A DNA stretch of 64,000 nucleotides, taken from assembly GCA_036506275.1 (NCBI GenBank), contig DASXSB010000039.1:76670-140669 (forward strand), given 5' to 3'. This DNA is from DASXSB01 sp036506275. Lineage in GTDB: Bacteria > Methylomirabilota > Methylomirabilia > Rokubacteriales > CSP1-6. Below, one piece after another: positions 25,850 to 34,669 of the stretch. A program made the translations under genes and the position numbers. The first letter of the stretch is position 1; each line of letters begins with the position of its first letter. Below the pieces are notes generated by a model that ran no database searches, was not told where the DNA came from, and saw nothing but the letters and a program-made list of their open reading frames with translations.

Positions 25850-26356
25850 CTATTCGCCGCGGAGCTGCCTTTGCAGCCCGGCAAAGTCGACGATGTCCCA
25901 GTGCTCGGCCAGCTTCCCATTTTCGACGCGCCAGATGTCGATGGTTCGCAGCGTGAAGCGGCGGCCGGTGGGCGCGATATCCAGTAATCGCTGGGTGTGC
26001 GTGGCGGAGAAGGTCATGCGGGCGACGACCTTCTCGCCGGCGATGATCCTGTCCTCGACCCGGGCCTGGACGTCCGGCATGCGGGCGAAGATCCCGCGAA
26101 AGTTCTCGATTTGAGCGGCGAGACCGGAGGGACTCCGGCCGGAATGCTGGATGTAGGACTCGGTGTGGATGTCGGGAAAGGCGCTCGTGTCGTGCGCGTT
26201 CACGGCCGCCACGTACCTCTCGAGGAGCGCCGCCCCCACCGCCTCCGCCCGCGTGGCGGACGAGCAGTCCTCGGCGGCGCCGGCACCGCCCCTGGGTGCG
26301 AGGAACGCGGTCCCGCCCAACATTCCGAGACGAAGTACGGCACGTCGGCTGCTCAT
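25850..26356 (-). CDS. SnoaL-like protein with exported N-terminus
   Basis: A 168-residue protein. Its N-terminus SSRRAVLRLGMLGGTAFLAP resembles a Tat signal, followed by a SnoaL/NTF2-like cone domain (VAAVNAHDTSAFPDIHTESY, then RTIDIWRVENGKLAEHWD). SnoaL domains act as polyketide cyclases or small-molecule binding and isomerising proteins; the HWD motif holds the typical active-site Asp. GGGAGG precedes the ATG. It is the first gene of the PadR operon and could be the protein that meets the inducer outside the cytoplasm; that role is speculation. Confidence 0.85.
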   Translation of the reverse strand: MSSRRAVLRLGMLGGTAFLAPRGGAGAAEDCSSATRAEAVGAALLERYVAAVNAHDTSAFPDIHTESYIQHSGRSPSGLAAQIENFRGIFARMPDVQARVEDRIIAGEKVVARMTFSATHTQRLLDIAPTGRRFTLRTIDIWRVENGKLAEHWDIVDFAGLQRQLRGE

Positions 26357-26369
26357 GGCGACCTCCCGT

Positions 26370-26425
26370 TACCTAGCGTGGCTATGCTTGATGCATAACA
26401 TTACTAGGTATCAGGACCATGTCAA
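26370..26425 (-). promoter_or_regulatory. Promoter and nested dyad operator of the PadR operon
   Basis: On the minus strand a perfect -35 box TTGACA (26425-26420) is followed after 16 bases by TAATGT (26403-26398), or after 19 by TGTTAT. Overlapping this is a nested palindrome centred at 26390: TACCTAG (26370-26376) with CTAGGTA (26404-26410), and TATGC (26383-26387) with GCATA (26393-26397). The patch is AT-rich against a very GC-rich background. It lies 14-69 bases upstream of the SnoaL start. It is probably the autoregulatory PadR operator. Confidence 0.7.
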
Positions 26426-26478
26426 GAGCCCCGGGTGTCGAAGCAACCTCCGCGCCGGACCGCCTGATCGAGTCGCTA

Positions 26479-26844
26479 CTACCGGAGTGGAACCACGTCC
26501 CCGCGCACGTTCGTCAGAGTGACGACAGCCTCGTAGCGGGTGTCGTCGAGCGCGAACGACAGGCGGCGCTTGGGCGGATGACTCGTCAGCACGACGGGCC
26601 GGTAGTCCACGTCACGTGCATTGAAGCTCACCTGCATCCAGCGCGGCACCTCCGTGTCCGCCCGCTGGACCACGCCGTCGAGGATCTTGCGCACCTTCTC
26701 GAAGTGGGCCGGACGCGATTGCCGGAGGGTCTCGAGCGCTCCCGGCGCATCGAGATCGATCGTGGGGCCGAGGCGGGGAGCATCCGCGCCCACGAGAGCG
26801 GTCCACAGAGCGACGAGCGCGGCCACGGCCAACATGCGTGACAT
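26479..26844 (-). CDS. Secreted protein of unknown function
   Basis: A 121-residue protein with a cleavable signal peptide (MLAVAALVALWTALVGADA) and a soluble, beta-rich domain (PRWMQVSFNARDVDYRPVVL, then KRRLSFALDDTRYEAVVTLT). It has no cysteines or recognisable active site. I do not recognise the family. It is transcribed on the minus strand after the aldolase-like gene with a 39-base gap and may share its transcript. An exported periplasmic or cell-surface location is the only firm inference. Confidence 0.6.
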   Translation of the reverse strand: MSRMLAVAALVALWTALVGADAPRLGPTIDLDAPGALETLRQSRPAHFEKVRKILDGVVQRADTEVPRWMQVSFNARDVDYRPVVLTSHPPKRRLSFALDDTRYEAVVTLTNVRGDVVPLR

Positions 26845-26883
26845 ATCGGTCCCCCGTTCAGAAACGGACCATCGTCTCCATCG

Positions 26884-27945
26884 CTACCGTACCATCCCCC
26901 GCGCGGCCACGCGCCAGACCGCCTCCACGCGGTCGCCGCGGACGCCGTACATCTCGTCCACCATGTTGCTCACCACGCAGCAGTGGTTGGGCACCACGTT
27001 CACGACGTCGCCGATCCGCGGGCGCTCGCGACACGCGGAGAGATCGACGATGCCGTGCTCCTCGGAGAGGTTCGTAATGCCCGCCTCCGGATACTCCATG
27101 AGGTGGCCGTACCCCTTGACCGTGTACTGGTCGGACGTGAGGACCTTGGTGCCGGCGTCGATGATGGCGCGGGTGGCGGTGGGGCGGCTGACCACGGTGA
27201 CGCGCACACGCATGGCGCACTGGTCCCAGGTGGCGGTGCCGGAGGCGACCACCATCACGTCGTTGAAGATGTACGTGCCGGCGCGGTGCTCGGTGAGCAT
27301 CGGGAAGTCCTGGGCGCGGAAGAGGCTCGGCGTCCCCCCGCCGGACACGACCGGAACCGGGATGCCGTCCCGCTCGAACAGCTCGAGGGCGCGCGCGAAG
27401 AACACGCGCGTGTCCGGCTCGCGGTTGGGAAACGTCATCAGCCCCTCGAAGTGCAGGCGCGGGAGCTTGAGCGCGACGTGGGCGAGATCGAGGGCGGCCT
27501 CCGGGGTCTGCACGCCCGTGCGCCCGAATCCGGTGTCGCACTCGATGAGGAAGCGCACGTCGACACCGTGACGCACACCGGCCTCGGACAGCTCGCGCGC
27601 GACGACCTCGTTGTCGAGGACTACCGCGAGGCGCCGCAGCCGCTTGGCGAGCGCCATGAGCCGTTCCGTCTTCTGGCGGCCGAGGACGTTGTACGTGAGC
27701 AGCACGTCGTCGGCGACGCCGGCGTCGGCGAAGACCTCGACTTCGCCGAGCTTCTGACACGTGATGCCGATCGCGCCCGCCTCCATCTGCAGCTTGCCGA
27801 GGGCGGGGATCTTGTGTGTCTTGATGTGCGGGCGATTGGCGATGCCGTGCCGCGCCAGGTGATCCTGCACGCGGCGGATGTTGTCCTCCATCACGTCGAG
27901 GCGGATGGTCACAGCGGGCGTCTCGAGGTCGGTGACGAGTTTCAT
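26884..27945 (-). CDS. D-threonine aldolase-like PLP enzyme (alanine-racemase fold)
   Basis: A 353-residue fold-type III PLP enzyme. The PLP lysine is in NRPHIKTHKIPALG (about residue 45); FLIECDTGFGRTGV, the phosphate site VVSGGGTPSL and the C-terminal metal site VPNHCCVVSN (His and Cys) are as in D-threonine aldolase/D-serine dehydratase (DSD1) family. It would cleave D-threonine or a related D-3-hydroxyamino acid to glycine and an aldehyde. Ten bases downstream of the permease stop, it is probably the last enzyme of the Dpp-type importer operon. A substrate such as a D-amino acid peptide is plausible. Confidence 0.9.
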   Translation of the reverse strand: MKLVTDLETPAVTIRLDVMEDNIRRVQDHLARHGIANRPHIKTHKIPALGKLQMEAGAIGITCQKLGEVEVFADAGVADDVLLTYNVLGRQKTERLMALAKRLRRLAVVLDNEVVARELSEAGVRHGVDVRFLIECDTGFGRTGVQTPEAALDLAHVALKLPRLHFEGLMTFPNREPDTRVFFARALELFERDGIPVPVVSGGGTPSLFRAQDFPMLTEHRAGTYIFNDVMVVASGTATWDQCAMRVRVTVVSRPTATRAIIDAGTKVLTSDQYTVKGYGHLMEYPEAGITNLSEEHGIVDLSACRERPRIGDVVNVVPNHCCVVSNMVDEMYGVRGDRVEAVWRVAARGMVR

Positions 27946-27955
27946 GGGTCTCCGT

Positions 27956-28897
27956 TCATGCGGCGCCGGCGGTTGACGTGGCGCTCGCGGCGGAGGAGGC
28001 GCCGGCGGCCGACGTTCGGGCGCGTCCGGAGCCGGTGACCAGGCGCAGGAACGCCGGCGACAGGCGTGGATCGAGCGTGTCGCGGATGCCGTCGCCGAGC
28101 AGGTTGAACGCGAGCACGGTGACGGTGATGGCGAGACCGGGAAAGAGGACCAGCCACCACGGAGGCACGAGGGCGGTGATGGAGTCTGCGAGCATGTTGC
28201 CCCACGTCGGCGTCGGCGGCGGGATACCGACGCCGAGGAACCCGAGCGCGGCCTCGATGACGATGGCGACGCCGAGATGCGTGGTCGCGAGCACCAGGTA
28301 CGGGGCCACGCACTGGGGAAGGACGTGGAAGATCATGATGCGCGGCGCCGACGCCCCGCTCGCGCGCCCCGCCTCCACGTACGCCATCTCGCGGATGGAG
28401 AGGGCCACCGAGCGGATGACGCGTCCGCCGAACGGGATGCGGGTGACGGCGATGGCGAAGATCACCGAGATCAGTCCGGTTCCGATCGCCATCGAGATGG
28501 CCATGGCGAGGATGAGGTCCGGGAACGACTGGAGGACTTCCATGATGCGCTGGCTGACGAGGTCGAAGCGCCCGCGCAGATAGCCGCACGCGAGACCCCA
28601 CACGGAGCCGACGGTGGTGCCGAGGAGCACCGCCGAGAACGCCACGAAGAGCGACGTGCGTGCGCCGTAGATCACGCGGCTCAGGGTGTCGCGGCCGACC
28701 TGGTCGGTGCCGAAGAGGCTCTGAGCATCGGGCGGCTTGGTCATGCGCCGGAAGTCCGCCTTGAGCGGGTCCCGGGGCGCCAGCAGCGGCGCCGCCACCG
28801 CCATGAAGATGATGGCGAGGCCCACGAGGCCACCGACCGCGGCCAGCGTGTTGCGGCGGGTGAAGCGGACCAGCTCGCCCAGAACCGCGCCCATCAT
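27956..28897 (-). CDS. DppC-type ABC permease
   Basis: A 313-residue inner-membrane permease of the dipeptide/opine class: helix NTLAAVGGLVGLAIIFMAVA, then APLLAPRDPLKADF, FGTDQVGRDTLSRVIYGART and EAGRASGASAPRIMIFHVLP (EAA-like loop). The C-terminus is a low-complexity Ala/Ser tail (SAAGASSAASATSTAGAA), unusual for DppC and of unknown purpose. Starts with ATGATG overlapping the DppB stop. It needs an ATPase not encoded in this window. Confidence 0.94.
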   Translation of the reverse strand: MMGAVLGELVRFTRRNTLAAVGGLVGLAIIFMAVAAPLLAPRDPLKADFRRMTKPPDAQSLFGTDQVGRDTLSRVIYGARTSLFVAFSAVLLGTTVGSVWGLACGYLRGRFDLVSQRIMEVLQSFPDLILAMAISMAIGTGLISVIFAIAVTRIPFGGRVIRSVALSIREMAYVEAGRASGASAPRIMIFHVLPQCVAPYLVLATTHLGVAIVIEAALGFLGVGIPPPTPTWGNMLADSITALVPPWWLVLFPGLAITVTVLAFNLLGDGIRDTLDPRLSPAFLRLVTGSGRARTSAAGASSAASATSTAGAA

Positions 28898-29850
28898 CCG
28901 TACCGGATGCGCGGGTCGAGCCACGCGTAACTGAGATCGACGAGGACATTGATGATCACGAAGATCGACGCGTACAGGAGCACGAGGTTCTGGACCACGA
29001 TGATGTCGCGCTCGATGACGGCGGTGACGAGCGCGCGCCCGAGGCCGGGCACGCCGAACGCCTGCTCGACGGCGACGGAGCCGCCGAGGACGAAGCCGAG
29101 GAGCACGCCGGAGATGGTGATGACGGGCAAGAGCGCGTTGGGCAGCGCGTGGCGGAACACGACGCGCCCTTCGCGGACGCCCTTCGCCCGCGCCGTCCTC
29201 ACGAAATCCTCGCCGATGATCTCGAGGAGACAGGACCGGGACATCCGCGCGATGTAGGCGCCCTGCGCGAACCCGAGCACGAGGGCGGGACCGATGACGA
29301 TCTGGAAGTTCTGCCACGGGTTTTCCCAGAGGTGGACGATCACGATCGGCGCCTTGTAGCCGAACCAGAAGAGCAGCGCGAGGACGATGAGCATGCCGAG
29401 CCAGAAACCGGGAATGGCGATGAAGAGCACGGAGAGCGTGCGCGCAACGCCGTCGGGGACGCTGTTGGGTCGAAAGGCGCTCAGGATACCGACCGGCAAT
29501 CCCACCAGCCACGAGATCACGAGGGCGAGGAGCCCGATCTCCGCGCTGATGGGTCCGCGATGCCGGATGAGCTCGGCCACGGTATCGCCGCGGAAGAACG
29601 AGCGGCCGAGGCGGCCGGCGCCGATGTCGACGAGCCACCGGCCGTACTGAAGGGGGAGGGGATCGCTGAGGCCGAGGTCGGCCATGATCCGCACGCGGTC
29701 GGCGGGTGACATGCGGGCGTGGCCCTCGACGCCGAGGATCGCCACCAGCGGATCACCGGGGAGGATCCGGAGGACGACGAAGATGATGAGCGACACGCCG
29801 AGCAGCGTACCGGCCGCGTACGCCGCCCGGCGGGCAAGATACTTCCGCAC
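28894..29850 (-). CDS. DppB-type ABC permease
   Basis: A 318-residue permease: first helix AAYAAGTLLGVSLIIFVVLRI, then LPGDPLVAILG, the periplasmic loop with DLGLSDPLPLQYGRWLVDI and the cytoplasmic GEDFVRTARAKGVREGRVVFRHALP, the DppB EAA loop. Typical of peptide/nickel/opine importers. It follows the binding-protein gene by 15 bases and overlaps the DppC start. The pair forms the channel. Confidence 0.95.
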   Translation of the reverse strand: MRKYLARRAAYAAGTLLGVSLIIFVVLRILPGDPLVAILGVEGHARMSPADRVRIMADLGLSDPLPLQYGRWLVDIGAGRLGRSFFRGDTVAELIRHRGPISAEIGLLALVISWLVGLPVGILSAFRPNSVPDGVARTLSVLFIAIPGFWLGMLIVLALLFWFGYKAPIVIVHLWENPWQNFQIVIGPALVLGFAQGAYIARMSRSCLLEIIGEDFVRTARAKGVREGRVVFRHALPNALLPVITISGVLLGFVLGGSVAVEQAFGVPGLGRALVTAVIERDIIVVQNLVLLYASIFVIINVLVDLSYAWLDPRIRYG

Positions 29851-29865
29851 GCTCGCGGGGCCGGC

Positions 29866-31539
29866 TCAGGTCTGGGCGACCCAGACCTGATCCCAGCGCA
29901 CCACGTCGTAGATCCCGAAGTACGTCGACGGGTTCTGGCCGCGGACCTTGTTGTACCAGGCGTCGTAGATCTGCTCGTACGCGACCGGGATCAGCGGCGG
30001 ATCCTGCTCCAGGATGTCCTCCGCCTTGCGCACGAGCGATTTGCGCTTGGTGTCGTCCAGCTCGCGCTCGATCTGGTTGGCGAGGTCGTGGAAGCCCGGG
30101 TTCGTCCAGCGTGAATAGTTCTGCGGTCCGTCCTTGCCGTACCACGCGCTGAAGTAGTCGGACGGATCCATGAGGGTGGAGACGATGGCGCTGATGGCGA
30201 GGTCGAAGTTGCCGGCCTGCGCCTCGTCGAACCACACCGACGTCTGCACCACGCGCAGGTTGGTGTCGATGTTGAGGTGTTCCTTGAGCATGGCCTGGAT
30301 CGCCACCGCCCACAGCTTGAAGGTCGCGATGTCGCGCACGACGAAATCGAGGTTGCGGATTCCGTTGGCGTACCCCGCTTCCTTCATCAGCCGCTTCGCT
30401 TCCTGCACGGCCGGCTTCACGTCGCGCTGGTAGCCGAGGCGTTTCTCCAGCTCCGCCCGCGGTGTCGAGAAGTCGTGGAACGGGTAGACGAATCCGCCGA
30501 CCTGCATGGGCGCCGTGTCCTTCACGACCTCCACGAGCGTGGGGCGGTCCATGGCGAGGTGGATGGCGCGCCTCACGCGCGGGTCCGCGAGCGGCTTCTT
30601 GTTCATGTTGGTCCAGAACGCCTGGATCACGCTCTGGTTGAAGGCGGCCGCCGTCACCCCCTGCATCTCCTTCGCTTTCCGCCAGGAGACGGGATCGAGC
30701 AACCGGGCGTAGTCGACCTTACCGGAGAGGAAGGAGGCGCCGAGCTCCGGCGAGAACGGCATCATGTGGTAGATCTCGAGCCGGTCGACGTAGGGGAGCC
30801 CCTTGTTCCAGTAGTTGGGGTTCCGCTCCATGACCCAGAGCTCCTTGTCCTTCCGCGACACGTGGCGGAAGGGCCCGGTGCCGGGATAGTTCATCACCTG
30901 GCGCAGGTTGCCCTGGTTCTCCTCGAGCGTCTTCTTCCGCACGATGATGTTCCAGCCGCTCGCGAAGGCGCCGAGCATGAACGCCTTCGGCCGCGCCTCC
31001 GTCATCCGGAACTCGATCTTGTGGGGATCGACGACCACGATGTCGCCCACCGTCGCGAAGAGCGGCGTGCGCGGGATGACGACGCCCTTCGGCGGCCGCG
31101 CGATGCGCTCGTACGTCGCCTTCACGTCTTCCGCCGTGAAATCGGCGCCGTCGTGGAACTTCACGCCCTTGCGGAGGTGGAAGGTGTAGACCTTGCCGTC
31201 CCGCGAGATCTCGTACTTCCAGGCGAGGTCGGGGATGATCGTCTGTCCGTCCTTCGGATGACGCCGCAGGAGCGTGTCGTACATCGGGCTCTGGGGACCG
31301 ATGTTGGCGACCGTTCCCGACTGATGCACGTCGAAGTGGGCGGGCGCGTTGTGGACGGCGTAGCGCAGCGTGCCGCCGTGCTTGGCGGCGGGGTCGACGC
31401 CGATCGGGGACGCTGTTTCCTGCGCGCCCGCCCGCGTGTGGAAGACGGCGGGCGTGATGGCGACTCCGCCCGCGATGCCGGCGGCGCGGAGGAACGAGCG
31501 ACGGGTCAAGGGTGCGTGCGACGGGCGCTGGGTCGACAT
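29866..31539 (-). CDS. Family-5 ABC binding protein of the Dpp-type importer, Tat signal
   Basis: A 557-residue binding protein with a twin-arginine N-terminus (LTRRSFLRAAGIAGG) and Ala-X-Ala-like cleavage at TRAGAQE. The mature domain shows GTLRYAVHNAPAHFDVHQSG, IPDLAWKYEISRDGKVYTFHL, GTGPFRHVSRKDKELW and DPRVRRAIHLAMDRP. GGGAGG lies 6 bases before ATG at 31539; an in-frame extension to 31569 is less likely. First gene of an operon with DppB, DppC and the D-threonine-aldolase-like enzyme. It is divergent from the lactonase-like gene. Confidence 0.94.
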   Translation of the reverse strand: MSTQRPSHAPLTRRSFLRAAGIAGGVAITPAVFHTRAGAQETASPIGVDPAAKHGGTLRYAVHNAPAHFDVHQSGTVANIGPQSPMYDTLLRRHPKDGQTIIPDLAWKYEISRDGKVYTFHLRKGVKFHDGADFTAEDVKATYERIARPPKGVVIPRTPLFATVGDIVVVDPHKIEFRMTEARPKAFMLGAFASGWNIIVRKKTLEENQGNLRQVMNYPGTGPFRHVSRKDKELWVMERNPNYWNKGLPYVDRLEIYHMMPFSPELGASFLSGKVDYARLLDPVSWRKAKEMQGVTAAAFNQSVIQAFWTNMNKKPLADPRVRRAIHLAMDRPTLVEVVKDTAPMQVGGFVYPFHDFSTPRAELEKRLGYQRDVKPAVQEAKRLMKEAGYANGIRNLDFVVRDIATFKLWAVAIQAMLKEHLNIDTNLRVVQTSVWFDEAQAGNFDLAISAIVSTLMDPSDYFSAWYGKDGPQNYSRWTNPGFHDLANQIERELDDTKRKSLVRKAEDILEQDPPLIPVAYEQIYDAWYNKVRGQNPSTYFGIYDVVRWDQVWVAQT

Positions 31540-31682
31540 TCCGACCTCCCTGTATGAGGCGACGGCCACGACGGATGTTCGGGGATGGTCGGTGAAGGGG
31601 CGCGCGGTGTCAAGCCCACCCCGGGCCGGCGTTGTAGACTACGACCCGCACCGCATGGCGAACGACTCGGGAGAGGGTGGCG

Positions 31683-32456
31683 ATGATGATGCACGTGTAC
31701 GCGCTCTGCACCGGCCGGATCGAGCTGGACCGCGCCAGCATGCTGTCCGACCTCGCGCCCGGGCAGCCGTGGACGGTGCCGGTGCTCAGCTTCCTCGTCG
31801 ATCATCCGCGCGGCAAGCTCCTGTTCGATACGGGGGTGCATCGCCAGGCGCGTCTCGATCCGCTCACCCGCCTCGGCGCCGAGCGCATGAAGCGCTTGAC
31901 CGTGAAGTCCCAGGCGGGCGAGGACGTGGTGCCCCAGCTCGCGCGACTCGGCGTGACGCCGGACGACGTCCGCTACGTGGCCAACTCCCACCTCCACTTC
32001 GATCACTGCGGGGGCAACGAGTTCTTTCCCCGCGCGACTTTTTTCGTGCAGCGCCCGGAGCTGGAGGCGGCCCGCCGGCCCGGGTTCGTCCCGAGCTACA
32101 GCCCGAGCCCGATCGACTTCGATCACGCGCTCGACTACCGGCTTCTCGATGGCGAGCACGACGTCTTCGGTGACGGGACGGTCGTTCTCTTCCCGACGTA
32201 CGGCCACACGCCCGGGCATCAGTCGCTGCTGGTGCGCGCGGGCAAGGAGATGGTGGTGTGCGCGTCGGACGCCTGCTACACGCGCGAGAACATGGACCGT
32301 GACGTGCTGCCGAAGATCCTCTGGGATCCCACCGTCATGCGCGACTCGCTCGCCGCCCTCCGGAAGCTGCGCGACCAGACCGGCGCCACGATGTTCTACG
32401 GCCACGATCCCGCGCAGTGGGAGGCGACGCCGCCCGCTCCGACGCCGGTGATCTGA
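31683..32456 (+). CDS. Metallo-beta-lactamase-fold lactonase (AHL-lactonase-like)
   Basis: A 257-residue MBL-fold hydrolase. Metal-site motif NSHLHFDHCGGN (His-x-His-x-Asp-His), third ligand His in YGHTPGHQSLL, Asp in CASDACYTREN and final His in FYGHDPAQW. The opening VYALCTGRIELDRASML and overall order match N-acyl homoserine lactonase (AiiA/AttM) family proteins; whether it opens AHLs or other lactones is not known. Start ATG at 31683 follows GAGAGGG; a GTG six bases earlier is possible. A TfdA/TauD dioxygenase follows 21 bases later in the same operon. Confidence 0.88.
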   Translation: MMMHVYALCTGRIELDRASMLSDLAPGQPWTVPVLSFLVDHPRGKLLFDTGVHRQARLDPLTRLGAERMKRLTVKSQAGEDVVPQLARLGVTPDDVRYVANSHLHFDHCGGNEFFPRATFFVQRPELEAARRPGFVPSYSPSPIDFDHALDYRLLDGEHDVFGDGTVVLFPTYGHTPGHQSLLVRAGKEMVVCASDACYTRENMDRDVLPKILWDPTVMRDSLAALRKLRDQTGATMFYGHDPAQWEATPPAPTPVI

Positions 32457-32477
32457 ACAACGCGGGAGGATTGCGTC

Positions 32478-33359
32478 ATGGCTGTCATCGCTCGCCAGAT
32501 CGGTCCCTGCTTCGCCGCCGAGGTCGAGGGCATCGACATGACCCGGCCCCTCGGCCCCGACGAGGTGGCGGCGATTCACGCCGGCATGGATCGGTACGCG
32601 GTGCTGGTGTTCCACGACCAGCGGATCGACGACGAGCAGCAGCTCGCTTTCACGCACAGCCTGGGTGAGATCGAGCATGCGATCGGCACCAGCCTGCGCG
32701 CTCCCGACGAATACCGGCTACCCACGACGTTCGCCGACGTGTCGAACCTCGACCAGCACAACCAGGTGTTCGCCCGGGACGACCGCCGGCGTCTGTTCGC
32801 GCTCGGCAACCGGTTGTGGCACTCCGACAGCTCGTTCAAAGCGGTCCCCGCCAAGTACTCGCTCCTGCACGCGCGCAGCGTGCCCTCGAAGGGCGGCAAC
32901 ACCGAGTTCGCGTACATGGTGGCCGCCTACGACACCCTCGACGACGAGACGAGGGCGCAGGTCGAGGACCTCATCTGCGAACACTCGCAGATCTTCTCCC
33001 GCCAGCAGCTCGGGTTCACCGATTTCACCGACGACGAGCGGGCGCGCTTCCGACCGGTGCGGCAGCGCCTGGTGCGGACGCATCCCGTGACCGGTCGCAA
33101 GTCGCTCTATCTGTCCTCCCATGCCGGAAGCATCGTCGGCTGGCCGGTGCCGGAGGCGCGCGCGTTCCTGCGCGACCTCGTCGAGCACGCCACCCAGCGC
33201 CAGTTCGTCTATGCGCACCGGTGGCGCGTCGGCGATCTCGTGATGTGGGACAACCGCCAGACCATGCACCGCGCCCGTCCGTTCCCGGCGCACGAGCCGC
33301 GCGACATGCGGCGGACCACGCTCGTCGGCGACGGCCCCACGGTGGCGCAGGCGGCTTGA
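32478..33359 (+). CDS. TfdA/TauD-family 2-oxoglutarate dioxygenase
   Basis: Fe(II)/2-oxoglutarate dioxygenase of 293 residues. The iron ligands are His and Asp in LWHSDSSF and His in NRQTMHRARP; the 2-oxoglutarate Arg is in RDMRRTT. Relatives cleave aryloxyacetates (TfdA), taurine or other ether/sulfonate substrates by hydroxylation. It is a close paralogue of the protein at 61782-62669, including a 27-residue identical stretch ending LYLSSHAG. GGGAGGA precedes the ATG. Co-transcribed after the lactonase-like gene, which suggests catabolism of a ring- or ether-containing compound. Confidence 0.94.
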   Translation: MAVIARQIGPCFAAEVEGIDMTRPLGPDEVAAIHAGMDRYAVLVFHDQRIDDEQQLAFTHSLGEIEHAIGTSLRAPDEYRLPTTFADVSNLDQHNQVFARDDRRRLFALGNRLWHSDSSFKAVPAKYSLLHARSVPSKGGNTEFAYMVAAYDTLDDETRAQVEDLICEHSQIFSRQQLGFTDFTDDERARFRPVRQRLVRTHPVTGRKSLYLSSHAGSIVGWPVPEARAFLRDLVEHATQRQFVYAHRWRVGDLVMWDNRQTMHRARPFPAHEPRDMRRTTLVGDGPTVAQAA

Positions 33360-33414
33360 CAACCGCCGGGGACCTCGGTAATCAGCGGGGATACCGGCCA
33401 GGGGGGGTGAGCGC

Positions 33415-33474
33415 ATGGCGAAGGGCAAGAGCATGCAGAAGGAGAAGAAGAAGCCAAAGCAGAAAAAGAGCTAA
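33415..33474 (+). CDS. 19-residue Lys-rich microprotein
   Basis: A minimal frame, MAKGKSMQKEKKKPKQKKS, with eight or more lysines and a clear GGGGGGG ribosome site about 6 bases upstream. Similar short Lys-rich MAKG-type peptides occur in other bacteria without known role and may bind RNA, DNA or acidic surfaces. It ends 16 bases before the CBS-domain gene and might act as a leader for it. It could be a chance frame, but its codons and signal argue otherwise. Confidence 0.5.
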   Translation: MAKGKSMQKEKKKPKQKKS

Positions 33475-33490
33475 CGCGGAGGTACGAGCC

Positions 33491-33922
33491 ATGACCCTTC
33501 GAGACATTCTGGGGATCAAGGGTTCGCAGGTTCACACCATCGGCCCCGATCAGACTGTTTTGGAGGCGGTCGCTCTCCTCGTCGAGCACCGCATCGGCGC
33601 TCTCCTCGTGCAGGACGGCGCCGGCGCGGTGGCGGGGATCATCAGCGAGCGCGACGTGCTGCGACAGTGCCAGCACCACGGCGCTGAGCTCGGCCGCCTC
33701 CGTGTCCGGGAGGTCATGACCCCGGACCTCATCGTGTGCGGTCTCGCCGACGACGTCGAGCACGCGATGGGACTGGTGACGAAGCACCGCGTGCGTCACC
33801 TCCCTGTCATGGACGAGGGCCAGGTAGCCGGCATGATCTCGATCGGCGACCTCGTCAAGGCGTGCCTCGACGAGGCGCAGTCCGAGAACGTGATGCTGAA
33901 GGAGTACATCACCGGTCGCTGA
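33491..33922 (+). CDS. Two-CBS-domain protein
   Basis: A 143-residue protein consisting of a Bateman module. CBS1 (about 15-70) has DQTVLEAVALLVEHRIGALL and ISERDVLRQ; CBS2 (about 76-130) has MTPDLIVCGLADDVEHAMGL and ISIGDLVKACLDE. Such proteins sense adenine nucleotides or S-adenosyl compounds and regulate a partner; none is attached here. ATG at 33491 is preceded by GGAGG at distance about 10. It follows the 19-residue frame directly. Confidence 0.93.
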   Translation: MTLRDILGIKGSQVHTIGPDQTVLEAVALLVEHRIGALLVQDGAGAVAGIISERDVLRQCQHHGAELGRLRVREVMTPDLIVCGLADDVEHAMGLVTKHRVRHLPVMDEGQVAGMISIGDLVKACLDEAQSENVMLKEYITGR

Positions 33923-34042
33923 GCCGCCGCGGGAACGCCATCCGGCGCACCGCCGCGCACCAGGCCGGCGTAGAGCGCGTGGCGCACCGTATCGTGCGCG
34001 GCACGTTGAGCACCACCGCCCTGTGTGAGTAGAGTCAAACGC

Positions 34043-34618
34043 ATGGCGAGGACACCGCTGACCGTCCGGCGCTGGAAGCGTGTCGAATACGACCGCCTCG
34101 TCGCGCTGGGCGCCTTCGACAACGACCCCATCGAGCTCATCGGCGGCCAGCTTATCGTCGCCGAGCCGAAGGGGACGTATCACACCGCCTCGCTTGGCTC
34201 GGCGGAATACGCCGTCAGGGCAACCCTCCCGCCTGGCTGGATGGTGAGGACCCAGGCACCGCTGTGGCTCGATGATGAATCAGAGCCGGAGCCGGACCTC
34301 GCCGTGGTCCCCGGACGTCCCACCGATTATCGCGACGCGCACCCCGTACGGCCGCCTCTCGTCATCGAGGTGGCGGAAACAAGCCTTCGGTTCGACCGAC
34401 GAGAGAAGGGCAGTCTCTACGCGCGGGCGGGGATCGAAGAGTACTGGATCGTCAACATCGTCGACCGCGTCCTCGAGGTCTACCGCGATCCCGGCCCCGA
34501 CCCAGCCGCCGTCTACGGCTCGCGATATCGAGCCCTGACGGTGTTCGAGCCTCGAGACGTCGTGACGCCGCTCGCCTTCCCGCAGAGCCGCATCGCCGTC
34601 GCCGACCTCCTGCCGTAG
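34043..34618 (+). CDS. Uma2-family (DUF820) putative restriction-endonuclease-like protein
   Basis: A 191-residue PD-(D/E)xK-like protein. Core motifs: YDRLVALGAFDNDPIELIGG, then EPEPDLAVVPGRP (acidic Asp), VIEVAETSLRFDRREKGSLY (Glu and Lys) and AGIEEYWIVNIVDRVLEVYRD. Uma2 proteins are abundant in cyanobacteria and soil bacteria; the nuclease activity is predicted, not shown. ATG at 34043 has no strong ribosome site. It is a single gene between the CBS and lipase genes; the 120-bp stretch upstream shows no gene. Confidence 0.9.
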   Translation: MARTPLTVRRWKRVEYDRLVALGAFDNDPIELIGGQLIVAEPKGTYHTASLGSAEYAVRATLPPGWMVRTQAPLWLDDESEPEPDLAVVPGRPTDYRDAHPVRPPLVIEVAETSLRFDRREKGSLYARAGIEEYWIVNIVDRVLEVYRDPGPDPAAVYGSRYRALTVFEPRDVVTPLAFPQSRIAVADLLP

Positions 34619-34669
34619 CGACCGGCCGCGGCTTGACTCTGGGCGTGGGCTGCCGCAGGCTCGGGGGCC

